Below are positions 15,905 to 23,835 of a stretch of 45,739 nt of DNA, one piece after another (position 1 is the first letter of the stretch; each line of letters starts with the position of its first letter). This stretch comes from Nitrospinaceae bacterium (GTDB taxonomy: Bacteria > Nitrospinota > Nitrospinia > Nitrospinales > VA-1). The stretch covers positions 1 through 45,739 of the forward strand of contig JAJDBG010000036.1 of the NCBI GenBank assembly GCA_029261475.1. Reading direction: 5' to 3'. The notes beneath the pieces were generated by a model. That model was given only the letters and a program-made list of their open reading frames with translations. It had not been told where the DNA came from and searched no databases. A program made the position numbers and the translations under genes.

Positions 15905-18097
15905 ATGAATTCCCCCTCTTTAAACGATCAGCAAATGGAGGCCGTCCACTGCACCGAAGGCCCCCTCATCGTCATCGCCGGCGCAGGTTCCGGAAAAACA
16001 CGCGTCATCACCCATCGCATCGCTCATTTGATCCTGGAGCGCAACATCGCCCCCGATCAGGTCCTCGCCATCACCTTCACCAATAAGGCGGCGGGAGAAA
16101 TGAAAGAGCGTATTCGGCAGATGATCGACCTCTCTCAATCGCCAAGCTGGATCAGCACCTTTCACTCCTTCTGCCTACGCATTCTGAGACGTCATATCGA
16201 CACACTTGGTTACTCTGTCGACTTTGCAATCTACGATTCCCAAGACCAGTTGACTCTGATAAAGCAATGCATGAAAACAGCAAATATCGACAAGGACTCG
16301 TTTCCCCCTCGCACCTTGCTTTCCTGCATCAGCGGATTCAAAAATGATTTTCTGTTTCCTGAAAATGTCGATCCCGACTCTTTTTCTTACGGAAATAAAT
16401 ACCGGGCCGCCGAGCTGTACCCAATCTACCAAGATGGGTTGCGTAAAAACAATGCTCTCGATTTTGACGATCTGCTCATCCAGTGTGTGCGCTTGTTTCA
16501 GAATTCGCAAGAGGTTCTCGACCGTTACAGTCGCCAATTTCGCTATATTCTGGTAGACGAATTCCAGGACACCAACGCCACGCAATACAACCTTATAAAA
16601 CTGCTGTCTCAAGCACACAACAATATCTGCGTGGTCGGCGACGATGACCAAAGCATCTACCGCTGGCGTGGTGCAAATATCGAAAATATTCTAAATTTTG
16701 AAAAAGATTTTGCCGAGGCCCGCACCATCAAGCTGGAAGAAAATTACCGTTCGACACAAAACATACTCAAAGCCGCCTCCAGCGTAGTGGCAGAAAATGT
16801 ATCGCGAAAACCCAAGACTTTATGGACCCAAAACGTCGACGGCGACCCCATCACCTACTACCGCGCACGCGACGAGATGGACGAAGCCGAATACGTTTGC
16901 GGAAAAGTTCAAAACCTGAATCAGGAAGATGCCCTTTCCTTTGGAGAAATCGCTGTACTCTACCGCACCAACGCCCAGTCTCGCGTGATGGAAGATGTCC
17001 TTCGCCGATGGCAGATACCTTACCAACTCGTAGGGGGACTCAAATTTTACGAGCGCAAGGAAATCAAAGACATCCTGTCCTACGTCAAGATTATCCTGAA
17101 CCCCGGTGATTCCATTTCACTGAAACGCATCGTCAACGTTCCCCCGCGAGGCATTGGAAAAACATCATTGGAAAAACTCGAAGCCTATTGTGCCAGAACA
17201 GGACTCAGCTTGAGCGAAGGACTCAAACAAGCAGAAAGAGATCGTTTTGTCGCACCCGCCGCGGCACGTAAAATGACCAAATTCATGGAAATGGTCGAAG
17301 ACCTTGCTCAGTACCGGGAGGAAAAAAGCGAAGCCGACTTTTTTCGCGCTGTGATGGAACGTAGTAATTACGCCCCCTCCTTACGCGACGAAAACTCTAT
17401 CGAAAGCCGCTCCCGTCTTGAGAACCTCGAGGAATTGATCTCCGCAATCCAGCAAGCCGAAGAAGAAGGCCGAAGCCTGCAAGAATTTCTCGATTCCTGT
17501 TCCCTCGTTGCAGATGCCGATGCAGTGGATGACGAACGCGGTGCCTTGCTCCTCATGACCCTTCACTCCTGCAAAGGATTAGAGTTCCGATCTGTGTTCA
17601 TCATCGGAATGGAGCGCGGCCTGCTCCCCCATGCAAGCTCCATGGGAGAAAATGCAGAATACGAAGAAGAACGCCGCCTCTGTTACGTCGGCTTTACCCG
17701 AGCCCGTGAAAAATTATTTTTGACCAACGCCCGAACAAGAAGGATCTATGGAAACACCTTCAACTATCAGCCCTCTGATTTTCTCGAGAGCGTTCCCGGT
17801 GAGATTCTGCAAAAAGAAAACGCCGCCTATTCAGAACCCCCTTCACCACAAGGAGGATACGGAAGAAGCCGCCCAACGGAAGAACCTAAAAAAACCGAAT
17901 CCTGGCAAGTCTCACGCCCCTCCAACGAAGACGTGGCCTACCCCGTCGGCGCGCGCGTTGTTCATGCCAAGTTTGGCCCCGGTGTCGTCATCCGCAGAGA
18001 AGGCAACGAAGACGACCTCAAGGTAGACGTTTTCTTCAAAGCCCCACATGGGAAAAAGAAACTCGCTGTCAACATCGCCAAACTGATACAACTATAA
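15905..18097 (+). CDS. pcrA: ATP-dependent DNA helicase, UvrD/PcrA family
   Basis: A superfamily 1A 3'-5' helicase of 730 residues used in nucleotide excision repair and clearance of replication obstacles. Motifs in order: I (GAGSGKTRVITHR, from residue 26), II (VDEFQDTNATQY), III (VVGDDDQSIYRWRGA), IV (LEENYRSTQNIL), V (LMTLHSCKGLEF) and VI (RRLCYVGFTRAREKLFL). A proline/serine-rich linker (about 635-675) leads to the C-terminal Tudor-like module (GARVVHAKFGPGVV). It starts 46 bases after hemH without a clear ribosome binding site and may be transcribed with the haem genes. PcrA and UvrD cannot be separated by sequence alone, so the symbol is indicative. Confidence 0.95.
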   Translation: MNSPSLNDQQMEAVHCTEGPLIVIAGAGSGKTRVITHRIAHLILERNIAPDQVLAITFTNKAAGEMKERIRQMIDLSQSPSWISTFHSFCLRILRRHIDTLGYSVDFAIYDSQDQLTLIKQCMKTANIDKDSFPPRTLLSCISGFKNDFLFPENVDPDSFSYGNKYRAAELYPIYQDGLRKNNALDFDDLLIQCVRLFQNSQEVLDRYSRQFRYILVDEFQDTNATQYNLIKLLSQAHNNICVVGDDDQSIYRWRGANIENILNFEKDFAEARTIKLEENYRSTQNILKAASSVVAENVSRKPKTLWTQNVDGDPITYYRARDEMDEAEYVCGKVQNLNQEDALSFGEIAVLYRTNAQSRVMEDVLRRWQIPYQLVGGLKFYERKEIKDILSYVKIILNPGDSISLKRIVNVPPRGIGKTSLEKLEAYCARTGLSLSEGLKQAERDRFVAPAAARKMTKFMEMVEDLAQYREEKSEADFFRAVMERSNYAPSLRDENSIESRSRLENLEELISAIQQAEEEGRSLQEFLDSCSLVADADAVDDERGALLLMTLHSCKGLEFRSVFIIGMERGLLPHASSMGENAEYEEERRLCYVGFTRAREKLFLTNARTRRIYGNTFNYQPSDFLESVPGEILQKENAAYSEPPSPQGGYGRSRPTEEPKKTESWQVSRPSNEDVAYPVGARVVHAKFGPGVVIRREGNEDDLKVDVFFKAPHGKKKLAVNIAKLIQL

Positions 18098-18249
18098 AAT
18101 AAAGACTTGACCTTTTAAATCAGTTCTCGGCCTAAGGGAATCAATATCTTGTTGGCTTTTTTTTACCTAACATCTGAGTTAAAATGTCCTTAGAGCTTTA
18201 TTATTTTCTGGTCAAATAGAAAACACCCTTTCCCTTTTATGGAGCGTTT

Positions 18250-18813
18250 ATGACGGATGAAAACGAAAAGGAAGAGATGATTGCAAACGAACTTTCCGTC
18301 AAGCTCAGGGAAATGATGAAACACGGCGATCCCGAACTAAAGGAAATGGTTCGAGAGACCGTTCGGGGTCTTCACAATTTCATGATGGATGACCCTAAAT
18401 CCAGAGCTGAAATGAAATCCAAAGAAAAAGGTGTCTTTGGCGGAAAGGTAATCCCCTTCCCTACCGGATTGGTCGAAACTCAAAGTTCCGAAACATTCTC
18501 GTCGGAAGAAACCGGTTTTTCCAAAGCAAAAACAAAAATCGATCCAAAACAATTTGCCTTTTCAGCATTGATCGGCGGCCTTCTGTTGACATCTATTTTT
18601 GTTATTTTTTCTTTTCTGGGCACACCTGAAAAAAATGGGAAATGGTGTGATATTAAAGGCAATATCAACACTCAGGGCGAAAAAATTTTTCATATGCCCG
18701 GCGATCAATGGTACGAAAAAACAACGGTTGACGAATCCCGGGGTCGAGGCGAAAAGTGGTTTTGTTCTGAAAAGGATGCGATAGCGGCAGGTTTTCGACC
18801 TGCCATGCACTGA
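18250..18813 (+). CDS. Single-pass membrane protein with C-terminal sunset-like domain
   Basis: The 187-residue protein has a charged N-terminal half (about 1-95, helical and glutamate/lysine-rich), one membrane segment (FSALIGGLLLTSIFVIFSFL, about 96-115) and a C-terminal module of about 60 residues. That module starts WCDIKGNI and continues GEKIFHMPGDQWYEKT, EKWFCSEKDAIAAGFRPA. This pattern matches the small 'sunset' domain found in bacterial membrane and nuclease-associated proteins; its molecular role is not established. The topology would place the module outside the membrane. GGAG six bases before the ATG supports the start. The neighbours (helicase, cytochrome) suggest no function. Confidence 0.75.
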   Translation: MTDENEKEEMIANELSVKLREMMKHGDPELKEMVRETVRGLHNFMMDDPKSRAEMKSKEKGVFGGKVIPFPTGLVETQSSETFSSEETGFSKAKTKIDPKQFAFSALIGGLLLTSIFVIFSFLGTPEKNGKWCDIKGNINTQGEKIFHMPGDQWYEKTTVDESRGRGEKWFCSEKDAIAAGFRPAMH

Positions 18814-19125
18814 TTTTGAGAAACATCAGACTCACGCTTGGAAAAGCCAATTACCTCTTTATCCAAGCACCTGTCAGGCTTTGCCCTCCCGATTCCGAAT
18901 CAAGTAGGGAATAATTTTAAGTTCTGCTAAAAAAATATGAATAAAATGACAAGTTCTGTCCTCTGATTTTATATACACATTGGTATCTTTCGTTGCGCAA
19001 AGCTACCCTTAGGAGCAAACGAAGGCAGTCTTTCTTAACGAAGTGATTTACAAGATTTAACAAAATCCCACAATGCTTCAGAGAAATTAATTTTTCAAAA
19101 AAATAGATCCATGGAGACCTCTTTT
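18814..19125. other. Long leader region upstream of the cytochrome c gene
   Basis: The 312-base gap has a 7-bp hairpin (GCTTGGA 18836-18842 / TCCAAGC 18862-18868), which may end the upstream gene. Further on is a longer structured element (18987-19025) in the presumed 5' leader of the cytochrome. No gene is supported here. Confidence 0.45.
18987..19025 (+). promoter_or_regulatory. Structured leader element, riboswitch-like core
   Basis: CTTTCGTTGC (18987-18996) can pair with GCAAACGAAGG (19015-19025), a ten-base-pair stem with one bulge and one G-T pair. The loop holds GCAAAGCTA. GCGCAAAGCTA (18995-19005) recalls the conserved core of the cyclic-di-GMP-I (GEMM) riboswitch, a class known to precede cytochrome c genes in Geobacter. 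The 5' part of that consensus (GGGCAAAC) is not found upstream, so only partial resemblance can be claimed. Confidence 0.25.
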
Positions 19126-19584
19126 ATGAAACAGTTACAATCAGGCATTAGATCAATTCTTATGGCGACCGTTTTAATCCCTCTTATCACCTTAGGGTTT
19201 TCAGCCCCTGCCTTCTCCGCAGACTGCCCTCAAAAACGTAGCACGCCGAAAGCTCCGGGCAATGCTTCAGAACAAAAGAACCCCTTAAAACCAACCGATG
19301 AGAATCTAACGGCGGGGAAAACGCTATACAATCACACCGCAAAACCTTTGGCTTGCCTCCAATGTCATGGTGTCAACGGCAATGGAAACGGAATGATGGC
19401 TAGGAGTATGGAACCCAAACCCAGAAACTTCAGCTGTAAAGCAACGATGAGTGAAATCCCCGATGGGCAACTGTTTTGGATCATCAAAAATGGCTCTAAG
19501 GGCACTGGCATGATGGCCTATAAAGCACTGGCAGACGAAGAAATCTGGCAATTGATTCTGCACATCCGCCATCTGGGTAACTAG
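19126..19584 (+). CDS. Exported mono-haem cytochrome c
   Basis: A 152-residue c-type cytochrome. The signal peptide (residues 1-32, ending PAFSA) directs it to the periplasm. The single haem site CLQCH is at 77-81, followed by GVNGNGNG, and the probable distal methionine lies in GTGMMAYK near residue 130. The C-terminal helix (EEIWQLILHIRHL) is typical of small class I cytochromes. I start at ATG 19126 rather than the in-frame 19111, because GGAGA (19113-19117) then serves as ribosome binding site and the signal peptide has a normal length. It is likely an electron carrier; no partner oxidase or reductase is encoded nearby. A terminator follows at about 19617-19664. Confidence 0.92.
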   Translation: MKQLQSGIRSILMATVLIPLITLGFSAPAFSADCPQKRSTPKAPGNASEQKNPLKPTDENLTAGKTLYNHTAKPLACLQCHGVNGNGNGMMARSMEPKPRNFSCKATMSEIPDGQLFWIIKNGSKGTGMMAYKALADEEIWQLILHIRHLGN

Positions 19585-19616
19585 AACAAGTTCTCTTCAT
19601 AAAAAATAATAAAAAG

Positions 19617-19664
19617 TAGGGCCCATGGGTATTGTTCTGTACCTGTGCGCCCTATTTATCTTTT
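19617..19664 (+). terminator. Probable terminator after the cytochrome c gene
   Basis: TAGGGC (19617-19622) pairs with GCCCTA (19649-19654), and GGTA/TACC can pair inside. An A-rich tract lies upstream, and TTTATCTTTT follows. The loop is long, so the strength is uncertain. Confidence 0.5.
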
Positions 19665-19682
19665 AAGAGCAGGCTCTAGATT

Positions 19683-19707
19683 GCACTTGCGAGTTGAATC
19701 CAAGTGC
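19683..19707 (+). other. Hairpin in the leader of the aminotransferase gene
   Basis: GCACTTG (19683-19689) and CAAGTGC (19701-19707) form a perfect 7-bp stem about 45 bases before the start codon. No T-run follows. It may be a leader structure or a small operator. Confidence 0.35.
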
Positions 19708-19753
19708 CTCTATAGTGTAGGAAACTCGACAATCTAAATCTTGAAAGAGATAT

Positions 19754-20941
19754 ATGACCATTTCACAAAAAGTTGAAGGAATGCTTTCTCAGGCATCTTG
19801 GATCCGCAAGATGTTTGAAGAGGGAGCACGCTTGAAAGAAGAATTTGGAAACGACGCTGTATTCGATCTCTCTCTTGGCAATCCTGTAATGGAGCCACCG
19901 AAGAAATTGAAATCCGCTCTGGCTCTGGCGGCACAAGACGAAACCCCCGGTTTGCATCGTTATATGCCCAATGCGGGTTTGGAAGAAGCGCGTATGGCCA
20001 TTGCCAGAACGCTCTCGCCTGAGTCCGGTGTGCAATTGACGGCGAAGGATACGGTGATGTCTTGTGGTGCCGCAGGTGGGCTCAATATCACGCTCAAGTC
20101 CTTGCTCGATCCGGGAGAAGAGGTGATCGTATTCGCTCCCTTTTTCGTCGAGTACTTGTTTTATGCAGACAATCACGGTGGCAAAGCTGTTCCGGTGAAA
20201 ACCAATGACGATTTTTCTATCGACACTTCAGCCTTGGAGCAAGCCATCACCCCAAAGACCAAGGCCGTCATCATCAATTCGCCCAACAATCCAACCGGGG
20301 TTGTGTATTCCCGTGAGTCCTTGCAGGCAGTGGCCGCTGTCCTCCAAAAAGCATCGGAGAAAAAAGGCTCCCCGATTTATTTGATCTCGGATGATCCTTA
20401 TAAAAAAATCATTTTTGATGGAGTCGAAACACCGCATCTGTTTGAAATCTACAAAGACTCCATATACATCAGCTCGCATTCCAAGGATCTCGCGGTACCC
20501 GGAGAGCGCATCGGTTTTGTGGTAGTGCATCCCGAATGTTCGGATCGCGACAAGCTCATGTCAGCACTCATCTTTTGCAATCGCGTGCTCGGGTTCGTGA
20601 ATGCTCCGGCGCTCATTCAAAGGGCCATCGCTGAATCGCAAGACGCAGGGATCGACCCTATGGTCTACCAGCTAAAGCGAGACCGCTTGTATTCGGCATT
20701 GATTGAGATCGGTTATTCTGTGGTCAAACCTCAGGGTGCTTTTTACTTCTTTCCCAAATCGCCTTTGGAAGACGAAGTTGAATTTTGTCGTATGCTGGCA
20801 CAGGAAAAAACCCTCGCGGTACCCGGCAGAGGCTTTGGAACGCCGGGTTACTTTCGGCTGTCCTATTGCTTGCCCGATCGAGTGATCGAAGGTGCCATTG
20901 GCGGCCTCAGGGCGGCTTTTGAAAAAGCTACGAGCCTTTAG
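19754..20941 (+). CDS. PLP-dependent class I/II aminotransferase
   Basis: This fold-type I aminotransferase of 395 residues resembles aspartate and branched-chain or aromatic aminotransferases. Key features are SLGNP near residue 40, the asparagine in INSPNNPTG, the aspartate and tyrosine in SDDPYKKI, the Schiff-base lysine in SSHSKDLAVPGERIG and the C-terminal arginine in FRLSYC. The substrate cannot be named from the sequence. A purine-rich AGAGA before ATG 19754 supports the start. It is followed by a convergent ferredoxin gene, and the hairpin between them reaches into its last codons. Confidence 0.9.
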   Translation: MTISQKVEGMLSQASWIRKMFEEGARLKEEFGNDAVFDLSLGNPVMEPPKKLKSALALAAQDETPGLHRYMPNAGLEEARMAIARTLSPESGVQLTAKDTVMSCGAAGGLNITLKSLLDPGEEVIVFAPFFVEYLFYADNHGGKAVPVKTNDDFSIDTSALEQAITPKTKAVIINSPNNPTGVVYSRESLQAVAAVLQKASEKKGSPIYLISDDPYKKIIFDGVETPHLFEIYKDSIYISSHSKDLAVPGERIGFVVVHPECSDRDKLMSALIFCNRVLGFVNAPALIQRAIAESQDAGIDPMVYQLKRDRLYSALIEIGYSVVKPQGAFYFFPKSPLEDEVEFCRMLAQEKTLAVPGRGFGTPGYFRLSYCLPDRVIEGAIGGLRAAFEKATSL

Positions 20942-20954
20942 AAAAGGCTCGTAG
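20922..20954 (-). terminator. Intrinsic terminator for the ferredoxin gene, inside the aminotransferase 3' end
   Basis: CTACGAGCCTTT (20928-20939) and AAAGGCTCGTAG (20943-20954) form a perfect 12-bp stem with a three-base loop. On the minus strand a T-run (complement of 20922-20926) follows one base beyond the stem, so it should end ferredoxin transcription. The left arm encodes the last residues of the aminotransferase. Confidence 0.75.
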
Positions 20955-20956
20955 GC

Positions 20957-21280
20957 TCAACACGCATCGTAATCGATCACCGCTGTTTTGGTGAGCAAGA
21001 CGGCCTGACACGTCAGGATATTTTTGTTTTTAAAATCGTCTTCATGCATGGCATCGAAATTTTCCATTTCAATACGCCCTTCTACCAACCTGGCCATACA
21101 AGTCCCGCACACCCCACCCACACAGGACGCCGGTGGCTCTAGTTTGGATCTCATAGCGGCATTGAAAATGGTTTGGCCTTCAACACAAGGCACCTTGTGT
21201 TCTTTACCGTTGATGCGAATCGTGACCGACTCGGGGGTTTCGTTTTCTATCGAATCAGATGTTCCTATTTTTACACCCAT
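20957..21280 (-). CDS. 2Fe-2S ferredoxin, plant type
   Basis: A 107-residue electron carrier. The cluster cysteines are in ASCVGGVCGTCMA, spaced C-x4-C-x2-C, with the fourth in LTCQA about 30 residues later. The N-terminal beta region (VTIRINGKEHKVPC, then EGQTIFNAAM) fits the beta-grasp fold. I start at the ATG at 21280 because GAGG stands four bases upstream; the frame is open ten codons further. It is a single gene with its own terminator. Its redox partner is not evident from the neighbours. Confidence 0.9.
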   Translation of the reverse strand: MGVKIGTSDSIENETPESVTIRINGKEHKVPCVEGQTIFNAAMRSKLEPPASCVGGVCGTCMARLVEGRIEMENFDAMHEDDFKNKNILTCQAVLLTKTAVIDYDAC

Positions 21281-21442
21281 ATGACCTCGCAAATTATGAA
21301 AGACAGCCAAAAATTTTGTCGGCTCGCTCCCTTTTTGTTAGAATTGAATCCAATACATTATACAAGGGCTGTACGAAATGGAAGTTTTAATCGCCCTCAA
21401 TCATATCGTCATTAATCCTTATTATCACAAAGGCACTCTCTT

Positions 21443-22603
21443 ATGAGCTTGAGTCAAGATCAGATCGGACGCTACAGCAGACACCTCTTACTTCCCGAAG
21501 TGGGCGTAGAAGGTCAGGAAAAAATTTGCAATGCCAAAGTACTGTGCATCGGAACCGGTGGCTTAGGGTCTCCCCTTAGCTTATACCTCGCCGCCGCTGG
21601 AGTTGGAACTCTCGGGTTGATCGACTTTGATGTCGTCGATTTGAGCAACCTACAACGCCAGATAGTCCACGGAGAATCCAGCTTGGGCAAACTGAAAGTT
21701 GACTCTGCCAAGGAACGCCTGTCAGACATCAACTCAAGCATTGATATCAAAACCTACAACGCCCCATTATCTTCAGATAATGCCTTAGAAATTTTTAAGG
21801 ACTATGACATCATCGTAGATGGCACCGATAATTTCCCTACACGTTATTTAGCCAACGATGCCTGCGTCCTGCTCGGGAAACCTTATATTTACGGGTGCAT
21901 CCTGCGCTTCGACGGACAGGCATCTGTTTTCGATGCCGCACAAGGCCCCTGCTACCGATGTCTCTATCCCGAGCCTCCACCCCCAGGTTTGGTCCCCAGT
22001 TGTGCCGAAGGCGGTGTATTAGGTGTTCTCCCCGGTCTTGTCGGATTGATCCAGGCGACGGAAACCTTGAAGATCATCCTTGGAAAAGGAGACACGCTGG
22101 TCGGTCGACTCATGTTATTCGATGCTCTGAGCATGAAATTCAGAGAGATGAAGTTAAGGAAAGACAAGGATTGTCCCATTTGCGGAGAAAATCCAAGCAT
22201 CACCGAGCTCATCGATTATCAGGAATTTTGCGGCATTCCCGCAGTCAGTGCAGAAGATGAGTCGGCGGACAGTGATTTGGAAATCGATGTCCAAACTGTC
22301 AAAGACATGCTTTCTAAAGGCAGTGGCTTCAAGCTCATTGACGTACGCGAACCTTCAGAATACGATATTTGTAAAATTGAAGGAGCCACATTGATCCCTC
22401 TAGGCCAGATACAGGAAAAAAACCCTGCAAACCTGAACGGCCTGGGCAAAGACGACGAGATCGTTCTCCACTGTAAAGCCGGTGTACGAAGCATGAAAGC
22501 CTTGAAAGCGATGCAGGAAATGGGATACAAAAATCTTAAAAGCATGCGCGGTGGCATTGATGAATGGGCGGTTAAAATCGACTCTTCGATACCAAGGTAT
22601 TAG
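21443..22603 (+). CDS. moeZ: E1-like adenylyltransferase/sulfurtransferase with rhodanese domain (MoeZ/MoeBR type)
   Basis: The N-terminal ThiF/MoeB domain (about 1-250) adenylates the C-terminal glycine of a small sulfur-carrier protein. The ATP-binding loop is GTGGLGSP (37-44), and zinc is probably held by C170, C173, C244 and C247; the conserved catalytic cysteine is C187 (PSCAEGGVLG). The C-terminal rhodanese domain (about 275-386) has its active-site cysteine in HCKAGVRS (C344) and would pass sulfur to the activated carrier. Fusions of this kind serve molybdopterin, thiamine or cysteine synthesis and tRNA thiolation. No carrier protein is encoded alongside, so the pathway stays open. AAAGG nine bases before ATG supports the start. 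Confidence 0.93.
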   Translation: MSLSQDQIGRYSRHLLLPEVGVEGQEKICNAKVLCIGTGGLGSPLSLYLAAAGVGTLGLIDFDVVDLSNLQRQIVHGESSLGKLKVDSAKERLSDINSSIDIKTYNAPLSSDNALEIFKDYDIIVDGTDNFPTRYLANDACVLLGKPYIYGCILRFDGQASVFDAAQGPCYRCLYPEPPPPGLVPSCAEGGVLGVLPGLVGLIQATETLKIILGKGDTLVGRLMLFDALSMKFREMKLRKDKDCPICGENPSITELIDYQEFCGIPAVSAEDESADSDLEIDVQTVKDMLSKGSGFKLIDVREPSEYDICKIEGATLIPLGQIQEKNPANLNGLGKDDEIVLHCKAGVRSMKALKAMQEMGYKNLKSMRGGIDEWAVKIDSSIPRY

Positions 22604-22654
22604 CTAACTATTTGAGATAAAACATCTTCCAAATCATCGACATTCCAAATAATT

Positions 22655-22692
22655 TGGGCGACGTCAGTCTCTCTTGACAATGACGTCGCCCA
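22655..22692. terminator. Long perfect hairpin after moeZ
   Basis: TGGGCGACGTCA (22655-22666) and TGACGTCGCCCA (22681-22692) form a perfect 12-bp stem with a 14-base loop, about 50 bases after moeZ. No T-run follows on either strand, so it may be a factor-dependent terminator or an mRNA 3'-end structure. It is GC-rich compared with the rest of the gap. Confidence 0.4.
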
Positions 22693-22745
22693 CGACTAAT
22701 CTAAACAGGTATATATAAATCTTTACCCTATGAAAGGGGGATCTT

Positions 22746-23108
22746 GTGAGTCACTCCCATGAGTCAGAACCCAATTTTGAAAAACTATCCAAAGCCATCA
22801 CCGAGGCGGTAATGTCCTCCAACAAGGTGAAAAAGGTTATGTCTGAGATGCAAAAGACAGAAAAAATATGCCCCCAAAGTTTCATGGTTCTTGTTCTGAA
22901 AATGCAGGCCTTGTCAGAAGCTTTGGATACAGAACTCGATCTCGAAACCGATTCAATTGAGAAGCCTGTTCAAAAGAAAAAAAATACAAAAAAAACCCAG
23001 TTCATTGATGGCCAAAAACTTTCCCCAAACGAGCTTAAATTTCAAGAATACAGGAACAAAAATTTTGACAGCGACGATTGGCTCCGGGAAAACGGTCTTA
23101 TTTTTTAA
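22746..23108 (+). CDS. Conserved-looking small soluble protein, unknown function
   Basis: The product has 120 residues, is charged and predicted helical, with a lysine-rich linker (KPVQKKKNTKK) in the middle and an acidic-aromatic end (DSDDWLRENGLIF). There is no signal peptide or membrane segment. The start is GTG at 22746, backed by a strong AAGGGGG six bases upstream. I recognise no domain. The end of this gene overlaps the probable TTG start of the next gene by 44 bases, suggesting coupled expression. Confidence 0.65.
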   Translation: MSHSHESEPNFEKLSKAITEAVMSSNKVKKVMSEMQKTEKICPQSFMVLVLKMQALSEALDTELDLETDSIEKPVQKKKNTKKTQFIDGQKLSPNELKFQEYRNKNFDSDDWLRENGLIF

Positions 23109-23835
23109 ACTCTTTATTCCAGGTCTCTTGGTTCTAATCTTCGCCCAAGGCTGTAACAGCTCGGCAAATACTGAAGACGCCAAGTATTCTGCCGAACGCA
23201 AGCGGATGGTGGCTCGCGACCTTCTAAAAAAAGATATTCGAGATCCCGCCTTATTGGTCGCCATGGAAGAAGTCCCCCGGCATCTGTTTGTTGACCCCAT
23301 CTATCGCTCTTTTGCCTACGCCGACCGCCCCCTACCCATCAACAGAACTCAAAGCATACCTCAGGCCTATATTGTAGCTTTGATGGTTCAATCCGCCCAA
23401 CTCAGTCCGCAACACCGTGTACTGGAAATCGGCTCAAGGACAGGCTACCAAACCGCTATATTGAGTCGCGTTACCGCTCAGGTGTATGGCGTCGAAACGG
23501 CTCATAATCTTGCGTTTGGGGCGAATCAACTCTTGAAAAAACTGGATTATGTCAACGTCCACATAAAACAGGGAGACGAATTTCTGGGATGGCCCGAGTA
23601 CGCACCTTACGATGCCATTCTCATAACTGACCCTATCCCGGAAATCCCCCAGGCTTTAGTCGATCAATTGAAAGTCGGAGGCCGAATGGTTCTTTCCCTG
23701 GAAAACTCGCATGGAATCCAGCGTGTGACCGCATTGACAAAAACAGATCAGGGCTTGGATAAAAAAATCATCGCAGGCAAAGCATTCATCTCCGTCACCG
23801 GAGTGGACACCGAGGAAAAAGGAGAAACCCCGTGA
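23065..23835 (+). CDS. PCMT-like methyltransferase with a lipoprotein-type signal
   Basis: The core resembles protein-L-isoaspartate O-methyltransferase: EEVPRHLFV, the SAM-binding motif I VLEIGSRTGYQTA (about 119-131) and PEIPQALVDQLKVGGRMV. The frame is open far upstream inside the preceding gene, but TTG at 23065 has AGGA (23052-23055) behind it. That start gives a clean N terminus: charged, then the hydrophobic LFIPGLLVLIFAQGC with a cysteine at residue 30, a lipobox-like site. The usual active-site loop (GxGQTIS.P) is altered to INRTQSIPQ. Export of a SAM-dependent enzyme is unexpected, since the periplasm has no known SAM pool. It may be a repurposed or inactive member. It overlaps the next gene by four bases. 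Confidence 0.75.
   Translation: MTATIGSGKTVLFFKLFIPGLLVLIFAQGCNSSANTEDAKYSAERKRMVARDLLKKDIRDPALLVAMEEVPRHLFVDPIYRSFAYADRPLPINRTQSIPQAYIVALMVQSAQLSPQHRVLEIGSRTGYQTAILSRVTAQVYGVETAHNLAFGANQLLKKLDYVNVHIKQGDEFLGWPEYAPYDAILITDPIPEIPQALVDQLKVGGRMVLSLENSHGIQRVTALTKTDQGLDKKIIAGKAFISVTGVDTEEKGETP

Noticed and set aside
22957-23064. Upstream extension of the PCMT-like protein
   Set aside because: It overlaps the preceding gene out of frame and would bury the signal sequence; TTG 23065 has a ribosome binding site.
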